Positions 1-9,815 are shown, counted from the first letter of the stretch. The stretch is DNA of 64,000 nt from Psychrobacter sp. APC 3281 (GCF_030407815.1 NZ_JASDCS010000011.1:79239-143238), one strand, 5' to 3'. The notes: a model not told the origin generated them from the sequence alone. Made by a program: numbers and translations.

Positions 1-258
1 ACCATCACTCGTAAAATTAAGCGTGGCGGTAAGATTTGGATTCGTGTATTCCCTGATAAACCGATTACCAACAAACCATTAGAAGTACGTATGGGTAAAG
101 GTAAAGGTCCAGTAGAATATTGGGTATGCGAAATCAAACCTGGTAAAGTGCTATATGAAATTGAAGGGGTATCTGAAGAGCTTGCTCGTGATGCATTAAC
201 GCTCGCTGCAGCAAAATTGCCCTTTAAAACTACCATTGTTAAGCGGACGATAATGTAA
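1..258 (+). CDS. rplP: 50S ribosomal protein L16, 3' part (cut by window edge)
   Basis: The first 85 visible codons encode the C-terminal two thirds of L16, a large-subunit protein next to the peptidyl transferase centre and the A-site tRNA. The frame opens with [20 protein letters not shown] and ends KRTIM, typical of L16. The start codon lies before the window. The stop TAA shares its last A with the ATG of rpmC, so the two genes are probably translationally coupled. It belongs to the end of the S10 operon. Confidence 0.96.
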   Translation, partial: TITRKIKRGGKIWIRVFPDKPITNKPLEVRMGKGKGPVEYWVCEIKPGKVLYEIEGVSEELARDALTLAAAKLPFKTTIVKRTIM

Positions 259-455
259 TGAAGATCAGTGAATTACGTGATAAATCATTAGAAGAACTGA
301 CCCAGTTACTTGATGAAAAGCAACTTGATGCTTTCCGTATTCGTATGGCTAAAGCAACTGGTCAGTTGGGTAATACCCATGAAGTTAGAGCCAATCGTCG
401 CACGATTGCCCAGCTTCAGACTTTGATTAACGAGAAACAACGAGGCGACTCATGA
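258..455 (+). CDS. rpmC: 50S ribosomal protein L29
   Basis: This 65-residue, mostly helical protein sits near the peptide exit tunnel and forms part of the docking site for trigger factor and SRP in the family. It begins [18 protein letters not shown] and matches the usual L29 length. Its ATG overlaps the rplP stop by one base and its stop overlaps the rpsQ start by four bases (ATGA), so all three are read from one S10-operon message. Confidence 0.96.
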   Translation: MKISELRDKSLEELTQLLDEKQLDAFRIRMAKATGQLGNTHEVRANRRTIAQLQTLINEKQRGDS

Positions 456-727
456 GCGATAACAATCAAACAGCTACCAATGCTAGCGTATTGACAGGAC
501 GAGTTGTCAGCGACAAGATGGACAAGTCCATCACAGTTTTGATTGAGCGTCTGGTTCGTCATCCTTTGTATGGCAAGCAGCTTCGTCGTTCTACGAAAAT
601 CAAAGCTCATGATGAGAATAACGTTTGCCAACAAGGCGACCTTGTCCGCATCAAAGAAACGCGTCCAATCTCAAAAACTAAGTCTTGGACTTTAGTTGAT
701 GTGGTTGAAAAAGTAGAAAAAATCTAA
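452..727 (+). CDS. rpsQ: 30S ribosomal protein S17
   Basis: S17 is an early-assembling 16S rRNA-binding OB-fold protein of the small subunit. The 91 residues contain [20 protein letters not shown] and [15 protein letters not shown], both characteristic. The start has a GAGG Shine-Dalgarno about 6 nt upstream and overlaps rpmC by 4 nt. As in E. coli, this is the last gene of the S10 operon. A 183-bp spacer follows before rplN. Confidence 0.96.
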   Translation: MSDNNQTATNASVLTGRVVSDKMDKSITVLIERLVRHPLYGKQLRRSTKIKAHDENNVCQQGDLVRIKETRPISKTKSWTLVDVVEKVEKI

Positions 728-910
728 GTAAATTGCATTAAAAGCCAGAAGCTGTTAAAATAGCCGCCTTTTTAAGGATGCTGATTGCGCCGAGCGTATA
801 TCACTCACATTAAGAGTAAGTCGCGGTTATTTATATTAAAATGCCGTCCTACTCATTCTGTGCTAGCGGCAGCAACTGGTTTTTATTGCTCATACGTGTG
901 GAGTAACGCT
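728..910 (+). promoter_or_regulatory. S10/spc operon boundary, probable spc promoter region
   Basis: The 183-bp spacer is far longer than the 8-20 bp spacers on either side and lies where the spc operon promoter sits in enterobacteria. A candidate -10 (TATATT, about 831-836) lies in an AT-rich stretch, with a weak TTAAGA about 16 nt upstream. No convincing terminator is visible for the S10 operon here. The position is seen directly; the promoter itself is inferred. Confidence 0.45.
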
Positions 911-1279
911 ATGATTCAGGTTGAGTCAATGCTGGAAGTTGCAGACAATAGCGGTGCAAGGCGAGTTCAGTGCATTAAAGTACTGGGTGGTTCTCATCGT
1001 CGTTATGCATCAGTTGGCGACATTATTAAAGTAACGGTTAAAGAAGCCATTCCTCGTGGTCGTGTTAAAAAAGGCGACGTGATGAATGCAGTAGTTGTAC
1101 GTACCAAAAAAGGCGTTCGTCGTCCAGATGGTTCTGTGTTACGTTTTGATGACAATGCTGCGGTATTGTTGAACCAAAACAAAGCGCCGATTGCAACTCG
1201 TATTTTTGGACCGGTAACTCGTGAACTACGTGGTGATCAGTTTATGAAAATTGTATCACTAGCACCAGAAGTATTGTGA
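911..1279 (+). CDS. rplN: 50S ribosomal protein L14
   Basis: The 122-residue L14 begins [20 protein letters not shown], the canonical start of the family, and lies at the subunit interface. An in-frame extension back to 785 is open but not plausible, because L14 starts at MIQ in all bacteria I know and a GGAG Shine-Dalgarno sits about 7 nt before this ATG. It is the first gene of the spc operon, with rplX following after 8 bp. Confidence 0.96.
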   Translation: MIQVESMLEVADNSGARRVQCIKVLGGSHRRYASVGDIIKVTVKEAIPRGRVKKGDVMNAVVVRTKKGVRRPDGSVLRFDDNAAVLLNQNKAPIATRIFGPVTRELRGDQFMKIVSLAPEVL

Positions 1280-1287
1280 GGTAATCC

Positions 1288-1605
1288 ATGTCAAAATTAC
1301 GTAAAGGCGATACAGTTATCGTGATTGCTGGGAAAGACAAAGGCAAGCAAGGTACTGTACAAGCTGTAAAAAACGATCGTATTAAAGTTGAAGGCATTAA
1401 TATTGTCACTAAACATCAGAAGCCAAATCAGGCAACTGGCGTTGAAGGTGGCATTCTTAAGCAAGAAGCTTTTCTGCATATCTCAAATGTCGCAATCTTA
1501 AATGCGCAAACCCAAAAAGCAGACCGTATTACTTATCAGTTTGGCGAAGACGGCAAGAAACAACGCGTCTATCGTTCAAGCGGTGAAGTAGTGGCGACTG
1601 CGTAA
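1288..1605 (+). CDS. rplX: 50S ribosomal protein L24
   Basis: L24 is an assembly initiator of the large subunit and lies at the tunnel exit. The 105 residues contain the KOW motif KGDTVIVIAGKDKGKQGTV near the N-terminus and GGILKQEAFLHISNVAI later. Its Shine-Dalgarno overlaps the stop of rplN, typical of tight spc-operon packing. Confidence 0.96.
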   Translation: MSKLRKGDTVIVIAGKDKGKQGTVQAVKNDRIKVEGINIVTKHQKPNQATGVEGGILKQEAFLHISNVAILNAQTQKADRITYQFGEDGKKQRVYRSSGEVVATA

Positions 1606-1620
1606 GACACTAAGGGTGTA

Positions 1621-2163
1621 ATGGTAATGGCAAGATTAAAATCTTTATATAACGATGAACTAAAGCAGCAAATCAAAGAAGAGCTTGGTTTGGCAAATGT
1701 GATGCAAGTGCCTAAAATCACTAAAATCACACTTAACATGGGTGTAGGCGGCGCGTCTCAAGACAAGAAATTGTTGGAAGGTGCTGTAGCTGATATGACC
1801 GCGATTGCTGGTCAAAAACCTGTTGTCACCAAAGCGCGTAAATCAGTTGCTGGCTTTAAGATTCGTGAAGAATGGCCAATTGGCTGTAAAGTAACGCTAC
1901 GCGGTGAGCAAATGTACGAATTTTTAGATCGTCTCGTTGCCATTGCAATTCCTCGTATTCGTGATTTCCGCGGTTTTTCACCTAAAGCCTTTGACGGACG
2001 TGGTAACTACTCATTGGGTATCAAAGAACAAATCGTATTCCCAGAAGTAGATTTTGACAAGATTGATCGTATCCGTGGTATGGATGTGACAATCACCACG
2101 TCAGCTCAATCTGATGAAGAAGGTCGTGCGTTGCTTAAAGCATTCGGCTTCCCATTTAAATAA
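1621..2163 (+). CDS. rplE: 50S ribosomal protein L5
   Basis: L5 binds 5S rRNA and forms part of the central protuberance. The 180-codon frame contains [19 protein letters not shown] and [17 protein letters not shown], hallmarks of L5. Two starts are possible: ATG at 1621, 4 nt after a GGG, and ATG at 1627, which gives the more common MARLKSLYN start. The choice changes only two residues. The spacer to rplX is 15 bp and to rpsN 12 bp. Confidence 0.95.
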   Translation: MVMARLKSLYNDELKQQIKEELGLANVMQVPKITKITLNMGVGGASQDKKLLEGAVADMTAIAGQKPVVTKARKSVAGFKIREEWPIGCKVTLRGEQMYEFLDRLVAIAIPRIRDFRGFSPKAFDGRGNYSLGIKEQIVFPEVDFDKIDRIRGMDVTITTSAQSDEEGRALLKAFGFPFK

Positions 2164-2175
2164 GGTAAAGACGTT

Positions 2176-2481
2176 ATGGCAAAGAAGAGCATGATTAACC
2201 GCGAATTAAAGCGCGAAAAAATGGTTGCTAAATATGCTGAAAAGCGTATCAAGCTAAAAGAAACTATCAGTGATATGACTGCAAGTGACGAAACTCGTAT
2301 GGAAGCGATGTTAGAGCTACAAGCTCTTCCACGCAACTCATCACCAGTACGTCTGCGTAATCGTTGTGCTATCACCGGTCGTCCTCACGGTTACTTCCGC
2401 AAGTTTGGCTTATCACGCAATATGCTGCGTGAGCGTGTCATGCAAGGCGATGTGCCTGGTGTTCGTAAAGCAAGCTGGTAA
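2176..2481 (+). CDS. rpsN: 30S ribosomal protein S14 (zinc-independent form)
   Basis: This is a 101-residue S14 of the 30S head. The sequence [20 protein letters not shown] and [20 protein letters not shown] identify it. It is the long form without the paired CxxC zinc motifs; the single Cys in [10 protein letters not shown] is typical of the C-minus class. An AAGG overlapping the rplE stop lies about 10 nt before the ATG. Confidence 0.96.
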   Translation: MAKKSMINRELKREKMVAKYAEKRIKLKETISDMTASDETRMEAMLELQALPRNSSPVRLRNRCAITGRPHGYFRKFGLSRNMLRERVMQGDVPGVRKASW

Positions 2482-2492
2482 GGAGTAACTAT

Positions 2493-2891
2493 ATGAGTAT
2501 GCAAGATACCGTTGGGGATATGCTAACCCGTATCCGTAACGCACAAATGGCTAACAAAGTATCGGTAGCAATGCCGAGCTCTAAATTACGTAAATCAATT
2601 GCTGATTTACTAGTTAGCGAAGGTTATGTGGCTAGCGCTGTTGTTGCTGAAGAAGAAAACAACAAAGCAACCCTTACTATTGAATTGAAATATTTCGAAG
2701 GCCGTGCTGTCATCGAAACTATCCAACGTTATAGCCGTCCTGGTTTACGCCAGTTCCGCGGTAAAGACGCTATCCCTACTGTTAAGCAAGGTATGGGTGT
2801 TGCTATCGTATCTACTAGCCAAGGTATCATGAGCGATCGTGCTGCACGCGCTGCTGGTATCGGTGGTGAAATCGTCGCATTTGTAGCGTAA
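2493..2891 (+). CDS. rpsH: 30S ribosomal protein S8
   Basis: S8 binds helix 21 of 16S rRNA and in E. coli represses translation of the spc operon through a site at rplE. The 132 residues include [18 protein letters not shown] and the C-terminal [21 protein letters not shown] strong AAGGAG lies 7 nt before the ATG. The following spacer is unusually long (176 bp) and contains a terminator-like hairpin. Confidence 0.96.
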   Translation: MSMQDTVGDMLTRIRNAQMANKVSVAMPSSKLRKSIADLLVSEGYVASAVVAEEENNKATLTIELKYFEGRAVIETIQRYSRPGLRQFRGKDAIPTVKQGMGVAIVSTSQGIMSDRAARAAGIGGEIVAFVA

Positions 2892-2994
2892 GCTATACGA
2901 CGATGAAGTCTATTTGATGGTTGTTAGGCTTCTATTGATTGAGTAATATTAAATTATTTCGAATTGATAGATGTCTAACACAGTCAACTATGCT

Positions 2995-3027
2995 AAACTA
3001 ACACGCTTTTTAGCCTGTTAGTTTTTT
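2995..3027 (+). terminator. terminator-like hairpin inside the spc operon
   Basis: A 9-bp stem (2995-3003 with 3016-3024), one C:C mismatch, a 3-bp GCT/AGC inner stem and a TTTT loop are followed by a six-T run (3022-3027). This is the form of an intrinsic terminator, yet it lies between rpsH and rplF in a normally uninterrupted operon. It may act as an attenuator that lowers distal expression, or as an RNA-processing site. A weak promoter candidate (TTGATA at 2964-2969, TATGCT at 2989-2994, 19-nt spacer) lies just before it. Confidence 0.6.
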
Positions 3028-3067
3028 CGCTAATATAAAGAAGTTAAATTTTTTAAGGAATATTCCT

Positions 3068-3601
3068 ATGTCTCGTGTGGCTAAAGCCCCAGTGACGCTG
3101 CCAAACGGCGTAAGCGTTACTTTGAACGATCGGCAGGTCGAAGTTAAAGGCAAGAACGGTTCTATGTCTTTACGCCTGCATGAATTGGTCGAGCTGAAAC
3201 AGGAAGATGATGCTATCATTTTCTCACCTACAGTCGATTCAAAAGAAGCTATGATGCACACTGGCACCATGCGCGCTCTTGTTAACAACTATGTTACTGG
3301 CGTGAACGAAGGCTTTGAAAGACGTCTTCAGTTGATTGGTGTTGGTTATCGCGCGCAAGTTACTGGTAACAAAGTAACCTTGAACGTTGGTTATTCTCAT
3401 CCAGTAGAGTATACGTTACCTGAAGGTGTATCAGCTGAAACGCCAACGCAAACTGAAATTGTTTTGAAATCAAACAATAAACAGCAGCTTGGTCAAGCAG
3501 CCGCCAACATCCGTGGTTTCCGCCCACCTGAGCCTTACAAAGGCAAAGGTATTCGTTATAGTGACGAGCATGTGATTCGCAAAGAAGCTAAGAAAAAATA
3601 A
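3068..3601 (+). CDS. rplF: 50S ribosomal protein L6
   Basis: L6 lies near the sarcin-ricin loop and GTPase centre. The 177 residues show the family's two similar domains, with [15 protein letters not shown] at the start and the signature [19 protein letters not shown] near residues 147-167. AAGGAA lies 7 nt before the ATG. It begins the part of the spc operon distal to the terminator-like hairpin. Confidence 0.96.
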   Translation: MSRVAKAPVTLPNGVSVTLNDRQVEVKGKNGSMSLRLHELVELKQEDDAIIFSPTVDSKEAMMHTGTMRALVNNYVTGVNEGFERRLQLIGVGYRAQVTGNKVTLNVGYSHPVEYTLPEGVSAETPTQTEIVLKSNNKQQLGQAAANIRGFRPPEPYKGKGIRYSDEHVIRKEAKKK

Positions 3602-3612
3602 GGTGAGTTGAA

Positions 3613-3963
3613 ATGTTTGATAAAAAAGCAGCTCGTCTGCGTCGAGCTAAGAAAACACGCGCGCATATCCGTTTCTTAGGCGTTCATCGCTTAACGGTTA
3701 ACCGCACGTCAAAACATATTTATGCCCAGATTATCTCTCCAAATGGTGGTGAAGTGATTGCTCAGGCATCTACCTTAGACAGCAGCTTGCGTTCAGGCGC
3801 GACTGGTAATGCTGATTCAGCAACGTCTGTAGGCCAAATGATCGCAGAACGCGCAAAAGCAGCTGGCATTACTAAAGTTGCCTTTGACCGTAGTGGTTTC
3901 AAATATCATGGTCGAGTTAAAGCTTTAGCAGAAGCTGCTCGCGAAAACGGATTGGAGTTTTAA
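3613..3963 (+). CDS. rplR: 50S ribosomal protein L18
   Basis: L18 binds 5S rRNA together with L5. The 116 residues include the basic N-terminus [19 protein letters not shown] and the C-terminal [19 protein letters not shown], typical of the family. The Shine-Dalgarno AGGTGAG directly follows the rplF stop, and rpsE begins 2 bp after this gene. Confidence 0.96.
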   Translation: MFDKKAARLRRAKKTRAHIRFLGVHRLTVNRTSKHIYAQIISPNGGEVIAQASTLDSSLRSGATGNADSATSVGQMIAERAKAAGITKVAFDRSGFKYHGRVKALAEAARENGLEF

Positions 3964-3965
3964 TC

Positions 3966-4481
3966 ATGGCTAGAAATGATAAAAATGATAAAAATGAACA
4001 GACTGACGGTCTAGTAGAACGCTTAGTTACCGTTGATCGCGTAGCGAAAGTTGTTAAAGGTGGTCGTATTTTCTCTTTCACTGCATTGACTGTAGTGGGC
4101 GATGGCAATGGTCGTGTAGGTTTTGGTCGCGGTAAAGCACGTGAAGTGCCAGCTGCTATCCAAAAAGCACTAGAAGCTGCCAAACGTAATATGATTACTG
4201 TTGAGCTAAATGATGCAACTTTGCATCATCCAATCAAAGCACGTCATGGTGCTAGTAAAGTCTATATGCAACCTGCATCTGAAGGTACTGGCGTAATCGC
4301 TGGTGGCGCAATGCGTGCTGTATTAGAAGTTGCTGGTGTCAAAGATGTTTTGACTAAATGTTATGGTTCTACCAATACTGCTAACGTTGTTCGCGCAACG
4401 TTTAACGGTTTACGTGATATGTCAACTCCAGAGAAGATGGCAGCTAAACGTGGTAAATCTGTAGACGAAATCTTGGGTTAA
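3966..4481 (+). CDS. rpsE: 30S ribosomal protein S5
   Basis: S5 helps control decoding fidelity and mRNA unwinding at the entry channel. The 171 residues contain the double-stranded-RNA-binding-like N-domain ([19 protein letters not shown]) and the [17 protein letters not shown] segment. GGAG lies 7 nt before the ATG, inside the rplR end. The N-terminal KNDKNDKNE run is a small acidic/basic extension. Confidence 0.96.
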   Translation: MARNDKNDKNEQTDGLVERLVTVDRVAKVVKGGRIFSFTALTVVGDGNGRVGFGRGKAREVPAAIQKALEAAKRNMITVELNDATLHHPIKARHGASKVYMQPASEGTGVIAGGAMRAVLEVAGVKDVLTKCYGSTNTANVVRATFNGLRDMSTPEKMAAKRGKSVDEILG

Positions 4482-4501
4482 CTTAGACTAGGTGAGTTAC
4501 G

Positions 4502-4681
4502 ATGAAAAAAATGAAAGTCACTCAATTTAAATCGGGTGCCCATCGCCTAAAGAGCCACAAAGCGAGCTTGAAAGGATTGGGTTTACGCCGTATTAATCAT
4601 ACTGTAGTAGTAGAAGATACTCCTTCGACTCGTGGTATGGTCAATCGCGTTAACTACATGGTAAAAGTGGAGGAAGCGTAA
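4502..4681 (+). CDS. rpmD: 50S ribosomal protein L30
   Basis: A 59-residue frame reads [20 protein letters not shown] with [15 protein letters not shown] later, matching L30, a small large-subunit protein. GGTGAG lies about 5 nt before the ATG at 4502; an alternative ATG at 4511 would shorten it by three residues. The stop TAA overlaps the rplO ATG by one base. The gene sits exactly where L30 is expected, between S5 and L15. Confidence 0.94.
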   Translation: MKKMKVTQFKSGAHRLKSHKASLKGLGLRRINHTVVVEDTPSTRGMVNRVNYMVKVEEA

Positions 4682-5121
4682 TGGGTCTTAGATTAAATGA
4701 ATTATCACCAGGTATTGGCGCAAAGAAAACTGCCCAACGTCGTGGTCGTGGTATCGGTTCAGGTCTTGGTAAGACTGGTGGTCGTGGTGTAAAAGGTCAG
4801 AAATCTCGTTCAGGTTCTAGCATTCGCTCAGGATTTGAAGGTGGTCAGATGCCTTTATATCGTCGTCTACCAAAATTTGGTTTTACCAGTAAACTGGCTA
4901 TGAAGACTGCTGAAGTACGTCTTTCTGAACTGAATAAAATTGAAGGCGATGTAGTTAGCCTTGAAACACTTAAAGCTGCTAACCTTATCCGTCACGATAT
5001 GAAACGTGCTCGTGTAATGCTATCAGGCGAAGTCACTAAAGCTTATACTTTCAAAGGTATTAAAGTGACTAAAGGTGCTAAGCAAGCTATCGAAGCTGCT
5101 GGTGGTAGCATCGAGGAGTAG
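4681..5121 (+). CDS. rplO: 50S ribosomal protein L15
   Basis: L15 is a late-assembly core protein of the large subunit. The 146 residues begin [16 protein letters not shown] and include the glycine-rich [20 protein letters not shown] typical of L15. It is coupled to rpmD by a one-base overlap (TAATG). The Shine-Dalgarno of secY lies in its last codons. Confidence 0.96.
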   Translation: MGLRLNELSPGIGAKKTAQRRGRGIGSGLGKTGGRGVKGQKSRSGSSIRSGFEGGQMPLYRRLPKFGFTSKLAMKTAEVRLSELNKIEGDVVSLETLKAANLIRHDMKRARVMLSGEVTKAYTFKGIKVTKGAKQAIEAAGGSIEE

Positions 5122-5125
5122 TAAC

Positions 5126-6472
5126 GTGTCAAAACAATCAATGTCATCGGCTGGTATACCGCTTAATCCATTCGCATTTATACGTAAGTATGATGAGCTA
5201 TGGACGCGTTTATTATTTTTAATCGGCGCATTGATTGTTTATCGTTTAGGGTCACATATTCCAGTTCCGGGTATCAACCCAGTTAACTTGGCTGATCTGT
5301 TTTCGCGCAACGAAAACACCATTCTGAGCATGTTTAATATGTTTTCAGGTGGTGCGCTAGAGCGTATGTCTATCATGGCACTTGGCATCATGCCATATAT
5401 CTCAGCATCGATTATCGTACAGATGATGTCTGCAGTATTGCCATCGCTTGAAGCCCTCAAAAAAGAAGGTGAAGCGGGACGACGCAAGCTAAACAAGTAT
5501 ACCCGTCAGGGAACGCTTGCTTTAGCCCTAGTACAGTCATTAGGAATGTGTGCCGGCTTAATCAGCCAAAACCTTACTTTATCTACTGGTCTTACCTTTT
5601 ATATTCCAGCTGTTACTTCTTTAGTAGCAGGCGCAATGTTCTTAATGTGGCTTGGTGAGCAGATTACAGAACGCGGCGTAGGTAATGGTATTTCAATGCT
5701 CATTTTTGCGAGTATTGTGGCTGGTACGCCAGGTATGATTTCGCAGTCTATTGAACAGGTCAATCAAGGTCAGATGAACTTGATTGTACTATTTATTTTT
5801 GTACTGCTAGGTATCGCGGTTACTGCGGGTATCGTTTATATTGAACGTGCTCAACGCCGTGTTCCTGTGAACTACGCACAAAAACAGCAACAAGGTCGCA
5901 AAATTTATGCTCAGCAGCAATCACATTTGCCGCTTAAGCTAAATATGGCAGGGGTTATCCCAGCTATTTTTGCCAGTTCTTTGTTATTGTTTCCTGCAAG
6001 TTTAGGGCAGTGGGTTGGTCAATCGACTGATCCTACCTTTGTACAGAAAATACTTCAAAATATGGCATTGGTACTGTCTCCAGGGCAGCCGCTATATTTA
6101 GTACTGTTTGGCGCAATGATTATTTTCTTCTGTTATTTTTATACGGCGCTGGTATTTAGTCCGCGTGAAGTAGCAGAGAACCTTAAACGTAGTGGTGCGT
6201 ATATCCCAGGTATTCGCCCAGGACAACAAACTCAGCGTTACCTCGATCATGTATTAAACCGACTGACCTTTATTGGCGCGATGTATATGACGGTTATTTG
6301 TTTAATGCCAATGGTCGTCCAGTCATCGTTTGGTGTGCCGTTTCAACTCGGTGGTACGTCTTTACTGATTATGGTGGTTGTGGTAATGGACTTCATCTCG
6401 CAGATTCAAGCGCATTTGATGACCCATCAATATCATGATCAGACGTTAATTCAATCGCCCACTCAACCTTAA
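5126..6472 (+). CDS. secY: Sec translocon channel subunit SecY
   Basis: SecY forms the protein-conducting channel of the inner membrane with SecE and SecG. The frame shows about ten hydrophobic segments, the plug and first-helix region ([14 protein letters not shown]) and the conserved cytoplasmic-loop residues ([13 protein letters not shown]). I chose GTG at 5126: GAGGAG lies 7 nt upstream and it gives 448 residues, close to the usual 440-445. An ATG at 5141 is an alternative; the open frame back to 5075 overlaps rplO and is unlikely. Confidence 0.95.
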   Translation: MSKQSMSSAGIPLNPFAFIRKYDELWTRLLFLIGALIVYRLGSHIPVPGINPVNLADLFSRNENTILSMFNMFSGGALERMSIMALGIMPYISASIIVQMMSAVLPSLEALKKEGEAGRRKLNKYTRQGTLALALVQSLGMCAGLISQNLTLSTGLTFYIPAVTSLVAGAMFLMWLGEQITERGVGNGISMLIFASIVAGTPGMISQSIEQVNQGQMNLIVLFIFVLLGIAVTAGIVYIERAQRRVPVNYAQKQQQGRKIYAQQQSHLPLKLNMAGVIPAIFASSLLLFPASLGQWVGQSTDPTFVQKILQNMALVLSPGQPLYLVLFGAMIIFFCYFYTALVFSPREVAENLKRSGAYIPGIRPGQQTQRYLDHVLNRLTFIGAMYMTVICLMPMVVQSSFGVPFQLGGTSLLIMVVVVMDFISQIQAHLMTHQYHDQTLIQSPTQP

Positions 6473-6503
6473 ATGAGTGGTACGATATTTCAAGGAGCAT
6501 GCT

Positions 6504-6620
6504 ATGAAAGTTCAAGCATCAGTTAAAAAGATTTGTGGTAGCTGTAAAGTTGTGCGCCGTAAAGGCCGTGTACATATTATTTGTACAGCAGAACCTCGCC
6601 ACAAGCAACGTCAAGGTTAA
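6504..6620 (+). CDS. rpmJ: 50S ribosomal protein L36 (zinc-type)
   Basis: This 38-residue protein begins [20 protein letters not shown] and carries the C..C...C..H zinc-ribbon pattern ([13 protein letters not shown]). L36 lies deep in the large subunit. AAGGAG lies about 6 nt before the ATG, and the gene follows secY by 31 bp, as in many proteobacteria. It closes the spc operon. Confidence 0.95.
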   Translation: MKVQASVKKICGSCKVVRRKGRVHIICTAEPRHKQRQG

Positions 6621-6681
6621 TATTTAGTATTAGAAAACATCTAGTTTTCGCTGCTAATTAAATTAATACTTGAAAAATAAC

Positions 6682-6703
6682 GGCGGATGCGATATCATCC
6701 GCC
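6682..6703 (+). other. perfect 8-bp hairpin between rpmJ and rpsM
   Basis: GGCGGATG (6682-6689) and CATCCGCC (6696-6703) pair perfectly around the 6-nt loop CGATAT. No T-run follows, so it is not a standard intrinsic terminator. It lies just before the alpha-operon promoter and may mark the 3' end or a processing site of the spc transcript. Confidence 0.6.
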
Positions 6704-6705
6704 AC

Positions 6706-6735
6706 TTGCCGTGTTTATACAAAATCTTTTATAAT
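6706..6735 (+). promoter_or_regulatory. sigma-70 promoter of the alpha operon (rpsM)
   Basis: TTGCCG (6706-6711) and a consensus TATAAT (6730-6735) are 18 nt apart, in a 247-bp spacer upstream of rpsM. This leaves a leader of about 125 nt, in which S4-type feedback regulation of the operon could act, as in E. coli. The elements are seen directly; activity is inferred. Confidence 0.75.
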
Positions 6736-6867
6736 AGAATCGATGAGCAGACTTATAGTCAAAACATCGATAATGACTATAAAAGCTCTAGTATTAACAG
6801 CAACAAATCTGAAGAGTAAAGCCTTATCGCTAGATAACGCTTATTTTTCTTTAATGGAGAGAAATCA

Positions 6868-7224
6868 ATGGCTCGTATTGCCGGCGTAAACATTCCGGAT
6901 AATAAGCATGCTGTTATTTCACTAACTTACATCTTTGGTGTAGGTCGTACCACTGCTCAGAAAATCTTAGAAGCAGTTGGCATCGCCCCTACTACTAAAG
7001 TCAGTCAGTTAGATGATACACAGTTAGATGCTATCCGTGCACAAGTTGCAAACTACATGACTGAAGGTGACCTTCGTCGTGAAGTTTCAATGAACATCAA
7101 GCGTTTAGTTGATCTTGGTTGTTACCGTGGCATCCGTCATCGTCGTAACCTACCAGTTAGAGGTCAGAACACCAAGAACAACGCTCGTACTCGTAAGGGT
7201 CCGACACGCCCTCTCAAAAGATAA
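6868..7224 (+). CDS. rpsM: 30S ribosomal protein S13
   Basis: S13 sits at the top of the 30S head and contacts P-site tRNA and L5. The 118 residues include [34 protein letters not shown] and the basic tail [17 protein letters not shown] lies upstream of the ATG. It is the first gene of the alpha operon, downstream of a consensus promoter. Confidence 0.97.
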   Translation: MARIAGVNIPDNKHAVISLTYIFGVGRTTAQKILEAVGIAPTTKVSQLDDTQLDAIRAQVANYMTEGDLRREVSMNIKRLVDLGCYRGIRHRRNLPVRGQNTKNNARTRKGPTRPLKR

Positions 7225-7244
7225 TTAACTTAGGAAGCTAAAAG

Positions 7245-7634
7245 ATGGCAAAAGACACTCGCAGTCGCAAAAAGGTGGCTCGTCGTTCAGTATCGGAGGG
7301 CATTGCCCATATCCATGCGTCTTTTAATAACACCATTGTTACGATTACCGATCGTCAAGGTAATGCATTGGCTTGGGCCACTTCAGGTGGACAAGGCTTC
7401 CGTGGTTCACGTAAATCTACACCATTTGCAGCTCAGGTTGCAGCTGAAGTCGCTGGTAAAGCGGCCCAAGAATATGGTGTTAAGAATATCGATGTTTTGG
7501 TCAAAGGACCAGGACCGGGTCGTGAGTCTGCGGTAAGAGCACTAGGTGCATTGGGTTATAAAGTTAACAGCATCTCTGATGTAACCCCAATCCCACACAA
7601 TGGTTGCCGTGCGCCGAAAAAGCGCCGCGTCTAA
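7245..7634 (+). CDS. rpsK: 30S ribosomal protein S11
   Basis: S11 shapes the mRNA exit platform. The 129 residues include [20 protein letters not shown], the signature [18 protein letters not shown] and the basic end [13 protein letters not shown]. It follows rpsM by 20 bp in the alpha operon. An overlapping frame at 7303-7536 is a shadow. Confidence 0.97.
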   Translation: MAKDTRSRKKVARRSVSEGIAHIHASFNNTIVTITDRQGNALAWATSGGQGFRGSRKSTPFAAQVAAEVAGKAAQEYGVKNIDVLVKGPGPGRESAVRALGALGYKVNSISDVTPIPHNGCRAPKKRRV

Positions 7635-7645
7635 TATTAAAGACG

Positions 7646-7667
7646 AAGCTTTTTATACTAAAAGCTT
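7646..7667 (+). other. 8-bp hairpin before rpsD
   Basis: AAGCTTTT (7646-7653) pairs with AAAAGCTT (7660-7667) around TATACT. The structure lies directly before the rpsD ribosome-binding site (AGGAGA), so it could modulate S4 translation. It has no T-run. Confidence 0.5.
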
Positions 7668-7682
7668 ATAGGAGACATAACA

Positions 7683-8324
7683 ATGGCCCGCTATATTGGA
7701 CCAAAACTGAAATTATCACGTCGTGAAGGTACGGATTTAGGCCTTAAGTCTGGCGTTAAACCGTATGACGTAAAAACGAAGAAAGCTGGTCGTCCACCAG
7801 GTCAGCACGGCGTAAGCCGTAACAAGACCTCAGAATATGCTCTACAGTTGCGTGAAAAGCAAAAAGTTAAGCGTATTTATGGTGTACTAGAGCGTCAATT
7901 CGCGAACTACTATAAAGAAGCTGCTCGTAAGCGTGGCGCTACTGGTGAAAACTTGCTAGCAATGCTTGAGAGCCGTCTAGATAACGTTGTATATCGCATG
8001 GGCTTTGGCTCAACTCGCGCAGAAGCACGTCAGCTAGTCAGTCATCGTACTGTTATGGTAAAAAAAGCTGGCCGTGATGAGTTTGTTCGTGTGAACATTC
8101 CTTCAATTCAGCTTCAAGATGGTGATGTCATCGCTATCCAAGAGAAATCTCGCGAACAGCTACGTATTAAAAACGCTATCGAATTAGCGACACAACGTGG
8201 TATTCCAGAATGGCTTGATGTTGATCACAGCAAACTACAAGGCACGTTTAAACATGCGCCTGATCGTATTGATCTACCTGCTGAAATCAACGAAAGCTTG
8301 ATCGTTGAGCTATACTCTAAGTAA
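7683..8324 (+). CDS. rpsD: 30S ribosomal protein S4
   Basis: S4 nucleates 30S assembly on the 5' domain of 16S rRNA and is the usual feedback repressor of the alpha operon. The 213 residues begin [16 protein letters not shown] and contain the S4 RNA-binding fold ([20 protein letters not shown]). It is slightly longer than the 206 residues of E. coli S4. Unlike zinc-type S4 proteins, it has no N-terminal cysteine cluster. Confidence 0.96.
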   Translation: MARYIGPKLKLSRREGTDLGLKSGVKPYDVKTKKAGRPPGQHGVSRNKTSEYALQLREKQKVKRIYGVLERQFANYYKEAARKRGATGENLLAMLESRLDNVVYRMGFGSTRAEARQLVSHRTVMVKKAGRDEFVRVNIPSIQLQDGDVIAIQEKSREQLRIKNAIELATQRGIPEWLDVDHSKLQGTFKHAPDRIDLPAEINESLIVELYSK

Positions 8325-8332
8325 TGACGTAA

Positions 8333-8362
8333 TGCTCAATGTTATGAAAATGGCATTGAGCA
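8333..8362 (+). other. 9-bp hairpin between rpsD and rpoA
   Basis: TGCTCAATG (8333-8341) pairs perfectly with CATTGAGCA (8354-8362) around a 12-nt loop. There is no following T-run. It may be an RNA-processing or partial attenuation site that adjusts the ratio of alpha subunit to S4. Confidence 0.5.
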
Positions 8363-8404
8363 ATTAACGTTAATTAAACCAGTTTAATAAATCGAGGTGA
8401 CATC

Positions 8405-9412
8405 ATGATGCTAAATGCAACTGAGTTTCTAACGCCGAATGCCATTAATGTGGATACGGTTAACGAAACGATTGCGAAAGTCACGCTCGAACCGTTAGAA
8501 CGCGGCTTTGGGCATACCCTAGGTAATGCTCTGCGTCGCATCTTATTATCTTCATTACCTGGTGCTGCAGTCATTGAAGCTGAGATTGATGGTGTTGACC
8601 ATGAATACTCAACGCTTGAAGGCCTGCAAGAAGACGTACTTGATTTGCTTTTGAACCTAAAAGGCTTAGCAATTACGCTTCATGACCAAAATGAAGTATT
8701 TTTGACCTTGGATAAACAAGGTCCAGGCACTATTACTGCTGCAGACATCGCGTTGCCGCACAATGTTGACATCATCAATCCAGAATTGGTCTTGGGTACA
8801 TTGAGCGATCGTGGTCATCTTAAGATGCGTTTGCGTGTAGTGATGGGTCGTGGATATGAGCCAGCAAACCAGCGCCGTGAAGATGGTGATACTAAAGCAA
8901 TTGGACGCTTAAAGCTTGATGCAAGTTTTAGTCCTGTGCTTCGTGTTGCTTATCAGGTTGAGAACGCTCGTGTAGAGCAGCGTACTGATCTTGATCGTCT
9001 TATCATTGAGCTTGAAACTAATGGCACTATAGATCCAGAAGAAGCAATTCGTAAAGCAGCCACTATTTTACAACAACAGATTTCTATCTTTGTTGACCTA
9101 GAAGCTGAAGAAGCGCCTGAGCCTGTGAAAGAGAAAGAAGAGGTTGATCCGGTGCTATTACGCCCTGTGGACGATCTTGAACTAACGGTTCGCTCAGCCA
9201 ACTGCTTGAAAGCTGAAAACATTTACTATATCGGTGATTTGGTACAGCGTTCAGAGACTGAACTTCTAAAAACCCCAAATCTTGGTAAGAAATCATTGAC
9301 AGAAATCAAGGACGTATTAGCGTCTAAAGATTTAGAGCTCGGTATGCGCCTAGATAACTGGCCACCAGCTGATTTACGTGTTGATGATCGCTTTTCTTAT
9401 CGTAGCCGTTAA
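8405..9412 (+). CDS. rpoA: RNA polymerase alpha subunit
   Basis: Alpha dimerises to start RNA polymerase assembly, and its C-terminal domain contacts UP elements and activators. The 335 residues contain the N-domain signature [20 protein letters not shown], an acidic linker near residues 230-245 and the C-domain helices ([31 protein letters not shown]). GAGGTGA lies before two adjacent ATGs (8405 and 8408); either could start. Its place between rpsD and rplQ is standard. Confidence 0.97.
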   Translation: MMLNATEFLTPNAINVDTVNETIAKVTLEPLERGFGHTLGNALRRILLSSLPGAAVIEAEIDGVDHEYSTLEGLQEDVLDLLLNLKGLAITLHDQNEVFLTLDKQGPGTITAADIALPHNVDIINPELVLGTLSDRGHLKMRLRVVMGRGYEPANQRREDGDTKAIGRLKLDASFSPVLRVAYQVENARVEQRTDLDRLIIELETNGTIDPEEAIRKAATILQQQISIFVDLEAEEAPEPVKEKEEVDPVLLRPVDDLELTVRSANCLKAENIYYIGDLVQRSETELLKTPNLGKKSLTEIKDVLASKDLELGMRLDNWPPADLRVDDRFSYRSR

Positions 9413-9431
9413 ACTTTAAGGATTTTTGACT

Positions 9432-9791
9432 ATGCGCCATCGTAAGAGTGGAGTCAAGCTGGGTCGTACCGGCAGTCATCGTAAGGCAATGTTTCAGAAC
9501 ATGACTAACTCATTATTTGAGCATGAACTGATCAAAACAACTTTACCAAAAGCTAAAGAACTACGTCGCGTTGCCGAGCCATTGATCACTATGGCTAAAG
9601 AAGACAGCGTTGCTAACCGTCGTTTAGCATTCAGCCGTATGCGTAGCAAAGCTATGGTAGGCAAATTATTTGGCACGTTAGGTCCTCGTTACCAAACGCG
9701 TCCAGGTGGTTATTTGCGTATCGTAAAATGCGGTTACCGTGATGGTGACAATGCGCCAATGGCTTATGTAGAATTGGTTGATCGTGACTAG
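9432..9791 (+). CDS. rplQ: 50S ribosomal protein L17
   Basis: L17 lies at the tunnel exit. Translation from ATG 9432 gives 119 residues starting [20 protein letters not shown], the canonical L17 start, with AAGGA about 9 nt upstream. A TTG two codons earlier is less likely. It is the last gene of the alpha operon and is followed by a strong terminator. Confidence 0.96.
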   Translation: MRHRKSGVKLGRTGSHRKAMFQNMTNSLFEHELIKTTLPKAKELRRVAEPLITMAKEDSVANRRLAFSRMRSKAMVGKLFGTLGPRYQTRPGGYLRIVKCGYRDGDNAPMAYVELVDRD

Positions 9792-9815
9792 TTTTACACC
9801 TAAGACATATTCCAT

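Noticed and set aside
785..910. N-terminal extension of L14 by 42 residues
   Set aside because: The extension is in the operon-boundary spacer; the canonical start at 911 has a good ribosome-binding site.
5075..5125. A longer SecY start inside rplO
   Set aside because: GTG at 5126 has GAGGAG 7 nt upstream and gives the normal SecY length.
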